Shown: positions 1 through 9,701, counted from the first letter of the stretch. The stretch: DNA of 64,000 nt from Mycoplana rhizolycopersici (GCF_013378445.1 NZ_JABXYK010000002.1:434001-498000); one strand, 5' to 3'. Program-made: numbers and translations. Notes: a model not told the origin generated them from the sequence alone.

Positions 1-2117
1 TCGAAACGGTCGCCCAGATTGACGAGCAGATCCGTTTGACCGAGCGGGATCAGTCCGGCCGACGCGCGGGCCTGGAGCGCATGCGCCGCTCGGAGCCGCT
101 GATCGGCGATGAGGATGCCATGGTTTTGCGCGCGCGGCGCGACGCGGCCTGGCGGGCGCATCGTGCAGCCCTGGATGCGACCTCGGCCCATCACTTCGAG
201 ACGGTGATGCTGGACGATGATCGCGCCGCCGCGCAACGCCTGGCGCAGGCCGGCAGGCTTTCGGAGATGCGGCTGGCCGAAAAGACGATTGCCGAGGGCG
301 AGGCGCGGCTGGAAGCACTGCAGGACGAACTTAGGCGCGTCGCCAGCGACGGTTTCGCGGCAATTGCGCGGACCGAAGCGATCATATCGCGCTGCGGCCT
401 GCCGGTCGCAGTTACACATCTGACCCGGGGAGCATCGGCGGGCAACCGTGCGGGCAGGCTTGCCACCGCATCGCTCGGTGCCGCCGCCGTCTCCCGATCG
501 GAAGACAGTGTCGATGAGGAACCGGATGCCGTCGCCGGTGCGCTGGAAACCGCTCTTGGTGAACTGGAGAGGATCGAACGCTGGCTTGAACGCCGCGCCG
601 TTGCTCTGGCGGATGCCGAACTCGCGTCCGAGCGGGAGGCGGGTTTCGAGCTCGCCGAGCGGGAGGCAAGGGTGCTTGCGCATCGCCTTGCCGCCGCGCT
701 CGGGGTGCGTGAGCCTGATGCGGTCTCAACGGCAGTGCTGGACGAGCTTCTCGATCTCGCGCAGGAACGCGCCGATGCGCTTGCCGACAGCACCGCCCGT
801 AGGCAGGCGGCCGCCGAGGCACATCGATCGGCGAAGCAGCGTCTTGCGGAGCGCACGGCGGCCCTGAGGGTGGCGCAGGCTGCGGTCGAGGACTGGCGCG
901 CGGCATGGGACGCCGCCTGCGAGGACACCTGGCTTTCCGCGGCGGGCATCAAGGGTGATGCCGCACGCGCGGGCGAGCGCCTCCCGCTCATTCATGCGCT
1001 CTCGCGCCTGGTGGAGGCGCGCCGCGATCTCGACCGCCGCATCGACGGCATGCGCCGCGACGAGGCGGACTATCGCCGCCGTGCAACCGATCTGGCGGCG
1101 CGGGCCGGTGACGAGCCGGCCGCCGATCCGCTCGGCACGGTCAAGGCGCTTTCCGATCGCCTCCAGCGCGCCCGGGACATGCAGGCGCGCCGCAAGGCCC
1201 TCGATGCCGAGCTCGAGCGGCTGGAGAAGGAGCATGCGGCCGTGGAGGACCGAAGCGCGATCCATGACCAGCGTACGCGCGATATCTGCGGCGCGCTCGG
1301 TTGCGAGACGCTTTCGGAGGCCTCGTTTGCACTGGAGCGCTACAGGGAGCGCGAGGAACTGAGGCAGCGCGTCGACGATACCGCCCACGATCTCGCCCGA
1401 CAGATGCTGGCGGGAAGCGCGGAGGAAGCCGAAGCGGCGTTGATCGCCACCGACGAAGCTGAACTCCTTGCCGAGAAGGATCGCCTGCGCGCCGTCCACG
1501 AGGACAGGGATGCAGAGGTTAGCGAGGCGCATGCCGCAAGGATCAAGGCGAATGAGCAGCTGGCCGCGATCGGTGCCGACGGCACGGCGGCCATGCTGGA
1601 AGAACAGCGCCGCACACTCCTTGAGGACCTCGCAGAAAGAGCCAAGGGCTACCTTGCAAGCCGCGCCGGTATCCTTGCGGCCGAAGCCGCGCTGCGGCTC
1701 TACCGCGAACGTCATCGCAGCGCGATGATGCGCCATGCCTCGGACGCGTTCCGCACGATCAGCGGCGGGGAATATGCAGGTCTCGCCACCGTCGTGGAGA
1801 AGGATCACGAAATTCTGGTGGCGACGGCAGCCGCCGGAGGCACAAAGCTTGCGCGCGAGCTTTCCAAGGGGACGCGCTTCCAGCTCTATCTGGCGCTGCG
1901 TGTCGCCGGCTATCACGAGATCGCCGCCAATCGCGAGATCCTGCCCTTCGTGGCCGACGATATCATGGAGACCTTCGACGACGGCCGGTCGCTTAACACC
2001 TTCCGTCTGATGGCGGAGATGTCGAAGGTGGGGCAGGTGATCTACCTCACGCACCACCAGCATCTGCGCGACATTGCCCGTGAGGCTTGCCCGGACGTCG
2101 TCATACACGAGCTTTGA
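1..2117 (+). CDS. SMC/Rad50-like ATPase, YhaN (AAA_27) family, C-terminal part
   Basis: The frame is open from the left edge (first whole codon at base 3), so the N-terminal Walker A half lies outside the window. The roughly 700 residues seen are mostly Glu/Arg/Ala-rich coiled coil, as in SMC/Rad50 ATPases. The C-terminal head is intact: an ABC-signature-like LSKGTRFQLYLALR, a Walker-B-like ILPFVADDIMETFDD and a following YLTHHQH switch-like stretch. This layout fits the YhaN family, often encoded next to a calcineurin-like phosphoesterase (YhaO) by analogy with Rad50-Mre11; such a partner would be upstream and cannot be seen. A role in DNA-end handling is inferred from the family only. Confidence 0.8.
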   Translation, partial: ETVAQIDEQIRLTERDQSGRRAGLERMRRSEPLIGDEDAMVLRARRDAAWRAHRAALDATSAHHFETVMLDDDRAAAQRLAQAGRLSEMRLAEKTIAEGEARLEALQDELRRVASDGFAAIARTEAIISRCGLPVAVTHLTRGASAGNRAGRLATASLGAAAVSRSEDSVDEEPDAVAGALETALGELERIERWLERRAVALADAELASEREAGFELAEREARVLAHRLAAALGVREPDAVSTAVLDELLDLAQERADALADSTARRQAAAEAHRSAKQRLAERTAALRVAQAAVEDWRAAWDAACEDTWLSAAGIKGDAARAGERLPLIHALSRLVEARRDLDRRIDGMRRDEADYRRRATDLAARAGDEPAADPLGTVKALSDRLQRARDMQARRKALDAELERLEKEHAAVEDRSAIHDQRTRDICGALGCETLSEASFALERYREREELRQRVDDTAHDLARQMLAGSAEEAEAALIATDEAELLAEKDRLRAVHEDRDAEVSEAHAARIKANEQLAAIGADGTAAMLEEQRRTLLEDLAERAKGYLASRAGILAAEAALRLYRERHRSAMMRHASDAFRTISGGEYAGLATVVEKDHEILVATAAAGGTKLARELSKGTRFQLYLALRVAGYHEIAANREILPFVADDIMETFDDGRSLNTFRLMAEMSKVGQVIYLTHHQHLRDIAREACPDVVIHEL

Positions 2118-2154
2118 ACTCGCCGCTTCGCGTTCATGTCGGCGTCGTCTCGTC

Positions 2155-2817
2155 TCAGAGCATGAATTGCCGCAGGAGCAGCAGGAACGCCAGGGTTGCG
2201 GCAACGATCGCGCCGCCCACGACGATGATCGCGACGACCGCGAAGATGAGGCCCGCGATCACCCACGCCCCGTCGCGCTCCAGAATGCCGAAGGCGGCAA
2301 GCGAAATCGCCAGCGCCGGCAGGATGTTGCCGAGCGGCATCGGCAGGAAGAGGATCACCGCAAGCACAAGACAGACCGCGCCGACGAAATACTCGGCGGG
2401 CGGTGTCGTCAAATAGCTCATTCTCGGGCGAAGCAGGCGCTCGGCGCGCTGCAGCCAGGGCTGGAGCCGCCCGACGATCGCTGCGAAGTCCTTCGTCAGC
2501 ATCGACCGGTTGGAGATCACTTGCGGCAGCCAGGGCTTCAGGCCGACCGTCATCTGCGCGGTCAGCACGACCAGCGGAGCACCGAGAATGGCCGAGGTGC
2601 CGGGCGGCGTCGGCAGGATGTTCGGCAGCGCAAAGATCAGCATCAATGCGCCGAAGGCGCGATCGCCCATGGCGGCGAGGATGTCGCCAACGGATATCCT
2701 CTCGCGTGCAGTGTCGTCGGCAAGCTCGCTCAGGATGGTCGAGAAACGGCGTCGTGGCGGTTCGGAGGCCCCTGCTGCCTCGTTCGAGAACTCGTCTCCG
2801 GGCGTTTCGTCGATCAT
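2155..2817 (-). CDS. ExoD-family exopolysaccharide synthesis membrane protein
   Basis: About 220 residues. A soluble N-terminus with FSTILSELADD is followed by the family's hallmark LMLIFALPNILPTPPGTSAILGAP region and three to four hydrophobic helices in the C-terminal half. ExoD-family proteins are inner-membrane proteins first linked to exopolysaccharide production and alkali tolerance in Sinorhizobium; the biochemical function is not known. I start it at the ATG giving MIDETPGDEF, preceded by an AAGGG ribosome site; the frame stays open about 65 codons further upstream but that part is Arg/Ser-rich and shows no family similarity. It converges on the preceding ATPase gene with 37 bases between them. 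Confidence 0.8.
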   Translation of the reverse strand: MIDETPGDEFSNEAAGASEPPRRRFSTILSELADDTARERISVGDILAAMGDRAFGALMLIFALPNILPTPPGTSAILGAPLVVLTAQMTVGLKPWLPQVISNRSMLTKDFAAIVGRLQPWLQRAERLLRPRMSYLTTPPAEYFVGAVCLVLAVILFLPMPLGNILPALAISLAAFGILERDGAWVIAGLIFAVVAIIVVGGAIVAATLAFLLLLRQFML

Positions 2818-3134
2818 CGGTACCCTTGTACTGGCAGCGCCGGCTGCGAGGTTACGCCGGCGAAGTGACCGCAATGTAACGGCTGATGGCGGTCGATTGC
2901 GGAGGTCCGCATATGGGGCCTGTTCCGCAAATCGCAAAATCACAGTTGCGTTTCTCCGGCTGTGGCGCGATTCTGTCGCAGGCGTTTGTGTTGTCCGCAT
3001 GGCTGTCGACATGCAGATGGCCGAAACATGGTCCTTCGTCTCTCGGAGATAGGCGCCGGGGTTGACTTGACGGACCGCCGATGGTTCTTGGCACGGTGCT
3101 TCGGTCCGAACCGAAGCGGCAACGGGCGAACGGC
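2818..3134. other. intergenic region between divergent genes (no gene seen)
   Basis: About 317 bases between the start of the ExoD-family gene and the start of the one-helix hypothetical. It must hold both promoters. The frames that stay open through it are extensions of the two flanking genes with no recognisable content. No clear palindrome or RNA gene is visible. Confidence 0.5.
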
Positions 3135-3587
3135 ATGACCAATGGGCAGTACAGCGGCGTGACGGAACGGCAGCGGGGTTTCCTCGGTGCGTTGCTCCTC
3201 ATGCTTGCCCTCGTCGTCGGCCAGTTCGTCACGCTGGAACGCAAGATCTCCTTCCGGTCATCGGCCGATCCGTCCGTTTCGCGCTCGGCAGCCGAAAAGC
3301 TGGCGCAACGCAACGCGCCGCTGCCGCGTTCGGCCGGCGGCGGAACGAGCAGCGGCGACAACTGGCACATGGCCGGCAGCAGCACGGATCGGCGCGTCTT
3401 CAAGGTGAAGCCGACGGGTACTGGCGGGGATCCTTTCCCTGATGTCGCCCTTCTGGCCACGGACGCCCCGGGCATCGGTCTATCGAAGACCGGAGAAGCC
3501 AAGGTGCTGGCGCGCGTCGGTCCGGTGCCGGCAGGCACGCCGCGGCATCAGTTCGAGGGCAGGGCGCCTCCAGCCCTGATCCTGTGA
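3135..3587 (+). CDS. hypothetical single-pass membrane protein
   Basis: About 150 residues, not recognised. A short cytoplasmic N-terminus (MTNGQYSGVTERQRG) is followed by one strong hydrophobic helix (FLGALLLMLALVVGQFV) and then a polar, Ser/Gly/Pro-rich tail, so it is most likely anchored in the inner membrane with the tail outside. An ATG 18 codons upstream (3081) is also possible; I prefer 3135 because it leaves the helix near the N-terminus. It ends 106 bases before secDF on the same strand. Codon usage is like the neighbours and the frame is clean, so it is probably a real gene, but its role cannot be told from sequence. Confidence 0.55.
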   Translation: MTNGQYSGVTERQRGFLGALLLMLALVVGQFVTLERKISFRSSADPSVSRSAAEKLAQRNAPLPRSAGGGTSSGDNWHMAGSSTDRRVFKVKPTGTGGDPFPDVALLATDAPGIGLSKTGEAKVLARVGPVPAGTPRHQFEGRAPPALIL

Positions 3588-3693
3588 CGGCCTTCTGAGG
3601 CCGGCTTCGGCGCGCGCGCCGATTTTTCCATCAGTTACCGGAGCGGAACGGCCAAGGGCTCGGCGCTCCATCGCACATGAAGCGGATTATTCC

Positions 3694-6237
3694 ATGCGCA
3701 CATCCAAATGGGCCCTCCTGGCCTATATTGCCATCATCCTTTTCGGCGTCCTGACCGCCGTACCCAATATCCTGACGCCATCGCAGCTTGAGCGTTTCGG
3801 CGGATACCTGCCGGCAAAGCCCGTTACCCTCGGCCTCGACCTGAAGGGCGGCTCGCACCTCGTTCTGGAAGTGGATTCGGCGGCGCTGACGAAGGCGCGC
3901 ATGGACGTGCTGCTGAACGATGTTCGCGGCATCTTGCGCACCGCCGGCGAACGTGCCTCCGCGGCGCGCCTGAACGGCGACGCGCTGGTCATCACGCTTA
4001 CCGACCAGGCGGCCTTCGACAAGGTCCTGCCCGAAGTGCGCAAGCTCGCCGCCCCCACGGGGACGCTTGGCTTCGGTGGCGGAACGTCCGACATCGACGT
4101 CCAGACGTCCGGCACGACGATCACCGTCAAGCTCACCGAGGCGGGCCTCAACGACCGGATGACGGCGGCCGTGGACCAGAGCCTCGAGATCATCCGGCGC
4201 CGCGTCGACCAGGTGGGCGTGGCCGAGCCGCTGATCCAGCGCGTCGGCAGCGACCGCATCCTCGTCCAGCTTCCCGGCCTGCAGGATCCTACCCGGTTGC
4301 GCCAGCTTCTCGGCTCCACCGCACAGATGAGCTTCCATATGCTGGATTCGTCGGTCGATCCCAACGGGGTAGCGCCGCGCGGCGTGACGATCCTGCCGGG
4401 TGCCAACGACGGCAACAAATATGCAATCGAGGACCGCGTCGCCATTTCCGGCGACCGGCTTGCCGATGCCAAGGCCGGCTTCGACCAGCGCACCAACGAG
4501 CCGATCGTCTCCTTCACCTTTGATTCGACCGGTGCGCGCCAGTTCGGCGAAATCACCAAGGCCAATGTCGGCCGTCCCTTTGCGATCGTCCTTGACGGCA
4601 AGGTGCTGACTGCGCCTGTGATCCGTGAGCCGATCCTCGGCGGCCAGGGACAGATCAGCGGGAACTTCACCCCGCAGGAAGCCACCGTTCTCTCCGCGCT
4701 GCTGCGTTCGGGCGCTCTGCCCGCGCCGCTGACGATCATCGAGGAGCGTACCGTAGGCCCGAACCTCGGCAGCGACTCGATCCGCATGGGCCTCTACACC
4801 GGTCTTGCCGGTCTCGCTCTCGTCGTCGTCATGATGGTCGGCCTCTATAGCGCCTGGGGCCTGATCGCCGTCGTCGGTCTGGTCCTGCACACGGTCATGA
4901 CAATCGGTTTTCTCGGCCTGCTCGGCTCGACGCTGACCCTGCCCGGCATCGCCGGCATCATCCTCGGCATCGGCATGGCGGTGGATGCCAACATCCTGAT
5001 CAACGCCCGTATCCGCGAGGAAACGGCCACCGGTTCCGGTGCGATGAAGGCGCTCGATGTCGGCTTCAACAAGGCCTACGCGACCATCGTCGACGGCAAC
5101 ATGACGACGATGGTCGGCATGATCCTGCTGTTCATGTTCGGCAGCGGCCCGGTGCGCGGCTTCGCGATCACCATGATCCTCGGCCTGGCGATTTCCATGT
5201 TCACCTCCATCACCGTCGTTCGACTGCTGATGCGTGAGGTCGTCATTCGCCGCAAGATGAAGAAGATCGAGATCCATTCGATCTTCGGTGCGGTGTGGGG
5301 CATTCCGAACTTCTCCTACATGCGGCGGCGCTACATCGCCATCGCCGTCTCGGCCTTCCTTTCGATCAGTTCGGTCATCCTGTTCCTCAAGCCGGGCCTC
5401 AACTACGGCATCGACTTCATCGGCGGTATCCAGGTCGAGGCGACGTCCAAGACGCCGATCGAGCTGGCGCCCCTGCGCGAGAAGATGGAAGGGCTGAACC
5501 TCGGCGAGGTCGCGCTGCAGGAATTCGGCCAGGGGACCTCGGTCCTCATTCGCGTCCAGCGCCAGCCCGGCGGCGAAGAGGCGCAGACGGCAGCGCTCGA
5601 GCAGATGCAGAAGGGCGTGCTCGAGGTCATTCCTGACGCGAGCTTCGAGCGCACCGAAGTTGTCGGCCCGACCGTCAGCACCGAGCTCGCCCGTTCCGGC
5701 TTCATCGCCGTAGGTCTCGGCATGCTGGCGATCCTGATCTACATCTGGTGGCGTTTCGAATGGCACTTCGCCGTCGGCGCCATCGCGACGCTGATCCTCG
5801 ACGTCACCAAGATGATCGGCTTCTTCGCGCTGATGCAGATCGACTTCAACCTGACGGCCATCGCAGCCGTGCTGACGATGATCGGTTACTCGGTCAACGA
5901 CAAGGTGGTGGTCTACGACCGCATGCGCGAGAACCTGCGCAAGTACAAGTCGATGCCGTTTGCCGAGCTGATCGACCTGTCGATCAACCAGGTGATCATG
6001 CGATGCATCTTCACCTCGGTTGCGGTGGCCGCGGCCCTGCTGCCGATGGCGATCTGGGGCGGGGACACGGTCAAGCCGTTCGCCTGGCCGATGGTCTTCG
6101 GCGTCATCGTCGCCACGTCCTCGTCGATCTACATCGGCGGCCCGATCCTGCTGTTCCTGTCGCGCTGGTGGACGGACCGCGAAGGCAGCCGCCTGCCGAC
6201 GGCTTCGCCGGAAGGCCAGGTCATCGAACAGAAATGA
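3694..6237 (+). CDS. secDF: fused protein-export membrane protein SecDF
   Basis: At 847 residues this is SecD and SecF joined in one chain, as found in Rhizobiales. The SecD half (about 1-520) has the N-terminal helix, a large periplasmic part with GLDLKGGSHLVLEVD and five C-terminal helices carrying GIILGIGMAVDANILINARI. The SecF half (from about 550) contains GLNYGIDFIGGIQVE and ends in helices with NDKVVVYDRMREN. SecDF works with SecYEG, using the proton-motive force to pull secreted proteins across the inner membrane. A hairpin terminator follows the stop directly, so it is probably transcribed as a unit ending here. Confidence is high. Confidence 0.97.
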   Translation: MRTSKWALLAYIAIILFGVLTAVPNILTPSQLERFGGYLPAKPVTLGLDLKGGSHLVLEVDSAALTKARMDVLLNDVRGILRTAGERASAARLNGDALVITLTDQAAFDKVLPEVRKLAAPTGTLGFGGGTSDIDVQTSGTTITVKLTEAGLNDRMTAAVDQSLEIIRRRVDQVGVAEPLIQRVGSDRILVQLPGLQDPTRLRQLLGSTAQMSFHMLDSSVDPNGVAPRGVTILPGANDGNKYAIEDRVAISGDRLADAKAGFDQRTNEPIVSFTFDSTGARQFGEITKANVGRPFAIVLDGKVLTAPVIREPILGGQGQISGNFTPQEATVLSALLRSGALPAPLTIIEERTVGPNLGSDSIRMGLYTGLAGLALVVVMMVGLYSAWGLIAVVGLVLHTVMTIGFLGLLGSTLTLPGIAGIILGIGMAVDANILINARIREETATGSGAMKALDVGFNKAYATIVDGNMTTMVGMILLFMFGSGPVRGFAITMILGLAISMFTSITVVRLLMREVVIRRKMKKIEIHSIFGAVWGIPNFSYMRRRYIAIAVSAFLSISSVILFLKPGLNYGIDFIGGIQVEATSKTPIELAPLREKMEGLNLGEVALQEFGQGTSVLIRVQRQPGGEEAQTAALEQMQKGVLEVIPDASFERTEVVGPTVSTELARSGFIAVGLGMLAILIYIWWRFEWHFAVGAIATLILDVTKMIGFFALMQIDFNLTAIAAVLTMIGYSVNDKVVVYDRMRENLRKYKSMPFAELIDLSINQVIMRCIFTSVAVAAALLPMAIWGGDTVKPFAWPMVFGVIVATSSSIYIGGPILLFLSRWWTDREGSRLPTASPEGQVIEQK

Positions 6238-6239
6238 GG

Positions 6240-6268
6240 AAAGGGGCGCTACGGCGCCCCTTTCGCTT
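6240..6268 (+). terminator. Rho-independent terminator of secDF
   Basis: A perfect 10-bp stem (AAAGGGGCGC at 6240-6249 with GCGCCCCTTT at 6254-6263), a four-base loop, then CGCTTT. It starts three bases after the secDF stop codon. Confidence 0.85.
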
Positions 6269-6409
6269 TACTGCCGTAGCTGATCGACCTGCTGGAACGC
6301 TGAGCGCTGCCTCGAAGGCACATGGAAAAGCCGGCGGCGCCGGCACGAGGCGGGGATGACGCCGCGCGGGGAGGGAAGGGCGTTCCCCGTTGCCGTGGCC
6401 GGTCCGGCC

Positions 6410-7534
6410 TCAGCCGAAGCGCGCGGGAGAAAACGCGGCGGGCTCGACGCCCTCGCGGGCAAAGTCCGGCGGCAGCGGAATGCCGGTCAGCAGATGGGCT
6501 GCAAGCCGTCCGAGGGCAGGCGAGGTCAGGATGCCGTATCCGCCCTGTCCGGCAAGCCAGAAAAAGGCGGGATTGTCGTTTGCCGGACCGATCACCGGCA
6601 GCCGGTCGGCGGAGAAGCTGCGCATGCCCGCCCAACTGCTGGCGATCCGGCCGATGGTCAGCGTCGTCGCTTCCTGCAGGTAGTGCGCCGCATAGGCGAT
6701 GTCGATCTCTTCGGGCTGCACGTCGGCCGGCTCGCAGGGCGTCTCGTCCGCCGGTGATGCGAGCAGGCGTCCGGCATCCGGCTTGAAATAGTAGGTCTCG
6801 TCGATCTCGTTGATCTCCGGCAACGTCGAGGCTTCGATGCCATCCGGCAGGCCGACGGTAATCGCGGTGCGCCGGTGGGGGACGATGCCGGCGGGTGCCA
6901 CACCGCAGATTTGCGCGACCGCGTCCGCCCAGCCGCCGCCGGCATTCACCAGCAGTCCTGCCGACAGATGACCCGCTGTGGTTTCGATCTGCCAGCGGCC
7001 GTCTTCATGGCGGGCATGGACGAGTTCCGATCCGGTCAGGAACTCCGCTCCCGATCGCCGCGCGCCGCGCGCATAGCCCTGCAGCAGGGCGTCGACGTCG
7101 ATATCCCAGTAGTCCGGATCGAAATAGGCAGCCGCCACATAGGCTGGATCGAGGAAAGGCGCGCGCGCGATTGCCTCTTCGACGGTGAGCGCGACCACGG
7201 CGGCCCCGCTCGCCTGCGCCTTTTGCCGTGCGTTTTCGACGGCCGTCGCCTTGCCGGCCTCTCCGATCCAGAGGCTGCCCCGCCGGGTCAGCAGCGGGAC
7301 TGCGGCAAATTCCGCAGGCGGATCCGACATGAAGGCGTGGCTGATTCGGGCCAGCGCGTTCACGGCGGGCGCGTTGTCGCGCAGGGTGAACTCGGCGGCC
7401 GAACGCCCTGTGCTGTGATAGCCATGTGCGCTTTCGCGCTCCAGCACGACGATCGAGCGGTGCGGCGCCAGGAAATAGGCAAGCGACAATCCTGCAATTC
7501 CGCCACCGACAATGGCCACGTCGTAGTGCTGCAT
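6410..7534 (-). CDS. FAD-dependent oxidoreductase (DAO/DadA type)
   Basis: 374 residues with the N-terminal dinucleotide fold DVAIVGGGIAGLSLAYFLA and the C-terminal GQGGYGILTSPALGRLAA typical of the glycine/D-amino-acid oxidase family (DAO). These enzymes oxidise a C-N or C-OH bond of an amino or hydroxy acid and pass electrons to oxygen or a quinone. The FAD site includes the acidic residue of LERESAHGYHSTGRSAAEF. The substrate cannot be assigned. It lies downstream of, and is co-directional with, a LysR regulator, with a palindrome in the 117-base gap, which suggests regulated expression. Most likely cytoplasmic; no signal peptide is seen. Confidence 0.85.
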   Translation of the reverse strand: MQHYDVAIVGGGIAGLSLAYFLAPHRSIVVLERESAHGYHSTGRSAAEFTLRDNAPAVNALARISHAFMSDPPAEFAAVPLLTRRGSLWIGEAGKATAVENARQKAQASGAAVVALTVEEAIARAPFLDPAYVAAAYFDPDYWDIDVDALLQGYARGARRSGAEFLTGSELVHARHEDGRWQIETTAGHLSAGLLVNAGGGWADAVAQICGVAPAGIVPHRRTAITVGLPDGIEASTLPEINEIDETYYFKPDAGRLLASPADETPCEPADVQPEEIDIAYAAHYLQEATTLTIGRIASSWAGMRSFSADRLPVIGPANDNPAFFWLAGQGGYGILTSPALGRLAAHLLTGIPLPPDFAREGVEPAAFSPARFG

Positions 7535-7618
7535 GTTCGTCTGCCCCGTCCGCTATCCGGCCGTGCTTGGCAGGCCGCGTTGCCGGCATCTTGTAGGGGA
7601 GACGGCACCGTCGCTCAA

Positions 7619-7646
7619 ATTTATAGTCATGAAGGCGACTATAAAT
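7619..7646. promoter_or_regulatory. 10-bp inverted repeat between lysR and the FAD oxidoreductase gene
   Basis: ATTTATAGTC (7619-7628) and GACTATAAAT (7637-7646) are a perfect inverted repeat with an eight-base spacer. It is AT-rich against a GC-rich surround and lies 85 bases upstream of the oxidoreductase start and just after the LysR gene stop. It has the size of a dimer-binding operator; binding by the adjacent LysR protein is inferred. It has no T-tract, so a terminator is less likely. Confidence 0.5.
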
Positions 7647-7651
7647 GCGGT

Positions 7652-8596
7652 TTATGCGCTCGGATGCTGCCAGAGCGGGACGTCTGCCATGTGTGCGAGG
7701 AAGGCGCGTTCGGCGGGGTTGAGGGCAGCACCCGGATTGGTGATGCGAAAAGTTTCGGTCTGCGGCAGGCTGTCATAGGGCGGCAGTTGCCAGAGGTCGC
7801 CGGAGGCCGCCGACATCGCGGCAAGATGCACGGGCAGCATGCCGATACCGGCATCCGCGATGACCAGCCGAAGGACTTCCTCGACGTTGAATGCGATGGC
7901 GCGCACCTGCTGGCCGAACGAGCCGATCGCACGGACCGCCGTGACCGGCCCCATGTGCGGACCACCCAGCACGTCGGAAATGAAACTGACATAGGGTTCG
8001 CCGCGCAGTTCCTCGATGCGGATACCTTCGGCACCGAACAGCCGGTGGCCGCGGCCGCAGTAGAGCGCATAGGTCTCGATGCAGAACGGGGCGCAATCGA
8101 GCCCTGCCGGGATGATGCCGTCGGAGATGCCCAGCGTTGCGACGCCGCGTTCGACCGAACGGATCACGTCGGAGGTCGTCTCGACCTTGACGCCGGCGGT
8201 CACCCGGGGATGAAGGCGGAAGAAGCTTGCCAGTGCCCGGTCCCAGTCCGGGTTCAGCGCGTGGCTGACTGTGTGGATGGTAATGTGGCCGGAAATCTCT
8301 TCGCCGCTCGATTCCATCGCTTCGGGCAGTCGGACGACTGAGGTGAAGATGTCGCGGCAAAGCGCATGCAGCCGCGCGCCGGCCTCGGTGAGATCGAACC
8401 GCCCCGGCCGCCTGTCGATCAGCTTGTGGCCGACGGTCTGCTCCAGCCGTTTCAGTGCCATGCTGACGGCCGGTTGCTGCAGCAGGAGCCGGTTCGCCGC
8501 CTTGGTGATACTGCCTTCCTCGACCACGACCACGAAGGTGCGCAGCAGGTTCCAGTCGAGATTGTGGGCGAAGCGTTCGAGGCGATTGGTGGGCAT
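7652..8596 (-). CDS. LysR-family transcriptional regulator
   Basis: 314 residues, the usual LysR length. The N-terminal winged helix-turn-helix is clear (LRTFVVVVEEGSITKAANRLL then QQPAVSMALKRLEQ), followed by a periplasmic-binding-protein-like effector domain. It lies upstream of and in the same direction as the FAD oxidoreductase gene, rather than divergent from it as is more usual. It probably controls that gene through the palindrome in the gap. The ligand is unknown. The start is the ATG at 8594-8596 giving MPTNRLERFAHNLDWN. Confidence 0.88.
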   Translation of the reverse strand: MPTNRLERFAHNLDWNLLRTFVVVVEEGSITKAANRLLLQQPAVSMALKRLEQTVGHKLIDRRPGRFDLTEAGARLHALCRDIFTSVVRLPEAMESSGEEISGHITIHTVSHALNPDWDRALASFFRLHPRVTAGVKVETTSDVIRSVERGVATLGISDGIIPAGLDCAPFCIETYALYCGRGHRLFGAEGIRIEELRGEPYVSFISDVLGGPHMGPVTAVRAIGSFGQQVRAIAFNVEEVLRLVIADAGIGMLPVHLAAMSAASGDLWQLPPYDSLPQTETFRITNPGAALNPAERAFLAHMADVPLWQHPSA

Positions 8597-8795
8597 GGCA
8601 CCAGCTATGACGGCTTCTGCGGAGAAGGCAAGGTGCTGGCTGCAGCGCTATTGGCGGCTTTGGCGGCCGGCAGGCCGCCTGCATCTCGCGCGAACCTTCT
8701 GGCGGGAAGGTCGCCGCGATCTGCAGGGGCTCGCGCGCCGGCGGCAAGGCACGTGGTCCCGCCGCCGAGCAAGCTTGTAAGCACGACCGGGTAAC

Positions 8796-9572
8796 TTACT
8801 TCATCGTGTAGATGTCGATCGAGAAGTACTTGTCGTTGATCTTCTGGTAGGTGCCGTCTGCGCGGATTTCCTTCAGGGCCTGGTTCAGGCGCTCGCGCAG
8901 CGCATTGTCGTCCTGGCGGACGGCAATGCCGACGCCTTCGCCGACAAATTTCGGATCGGTGATCGGGGCGCCGATCAGTTCGCAGCAGGCCTTGCCGTCA
9001 TCGTTCTTCGTCACCCAGTCCAAAAGCGGGATCATGTCGCCCACCTGCAGGTCGAGACGGCCGTTGGCCATGTCGAGATTGACCTCGTCCTGGGTCGGAT
9101 AGAGCTTGATGTCGGCGTCCGGATAAACGGCGGCGACATAGTCCGCCTGCGTCGTGCCGGATTGGGCACCGATCGCCTTGCCCTTCATGCCTTCATTGGT
9201 GAAATCGGTGATGTTGGCGCCCTTGGGGGCGGCGTGCGTCATCGCGGCGAGATAGTAGGGGTCGGTGAAGGACACCTGCTTCTTGCGATCCTCGGTGATG
9301 AACATCGAAGCGATGATCATGTCGTACTTCTTCGCCTGCAATCCCGGAATGATGCCGTCCCAGTCCTGCGCCACGACCTCGCATTCGACCTTCATCTTCT
9401 CGCACAGGGCAAGGCCGATCTCGACGTCGAAGCCGCCGAGCTTGCCGGTGGTCTCCTGGTAGTTGAAGGGCGGGTAGGCCCCCTCGGTGCCGATCTTCAA
9501 GGTTTCCGCGGATGCGGAAGCGGCAAGCAGGCCCGCAACCGTAAACGCCAGTGCGGCAATGCTCTTTTTCAT
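8796..9572 (-). CDS. polar amino acid ABC transporter, periplasmic binding protein
   Basis: About 258 residues with a signal peptide (MKKSIAALAFTVAGLLAASASA) and the SBP_bac_3 fold seen in HisJ/ArgT: TLKIGTEGAYPPFNYQE, then VEIGLALCEKMKVECE, and DFTNEGMKGKAIGAQSGTT. Such proteins bind lysine, arginine, ornithine, histidine or opine-type solutes in the periplasm and deliver them to an ABC permease. The ATG chosen has an AAGGGGAACGACC ribosome site; an upstream in-frame extension lacks one. No permease or ATPase gene lies next to it, so it is an orphan component here. A good -10 box (TATACT) lies upstream near 9635, but no convincing -35 is seen. Confidence 0.9.
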   Translation of the reverse strand: MKKSIAALAFTVAGLLAASASAETLKIGTEGAYPPFNYQETTGKLGGFDVEIGLALCEKMKVECEVVAQDWDGIIPGLQAKKYDMIIASMFITEDRKKQVSFTDPYYLAAMTHAAPKGANITDFTNEGMKGKAIGAQSGTTQADYVAAVYPDADIKLYPTQDEVNLDMANGRLDLQVGDMIPLLDWVTKNDDGKACCELIGAPITDPKFVGEGVGIAVRQDDNALRERLNQALKEIRADGTYQKINDKYFSIDIYTMK

Positions 9573-9701
9573 GGTCGTTCCCCTTATCTTGAGCTGTCTG
9601 AGAAAGCTGATGGGAAGCCTAGCGCTGCACTCAGTATAAACGAAATAGATAGGCGTGATAGCGAATATCATTGTGGTTGATGTGCGATATTGTTCGCGCA
9701 T

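Noticed and set aside
3631-5766. 711-codon minus-strand open frame over secDF
   Set aside because: Antisense shadow of secDF in high-GC DNA; the product is His/Asp/Arg-rich with no fold, and secDF is certain.
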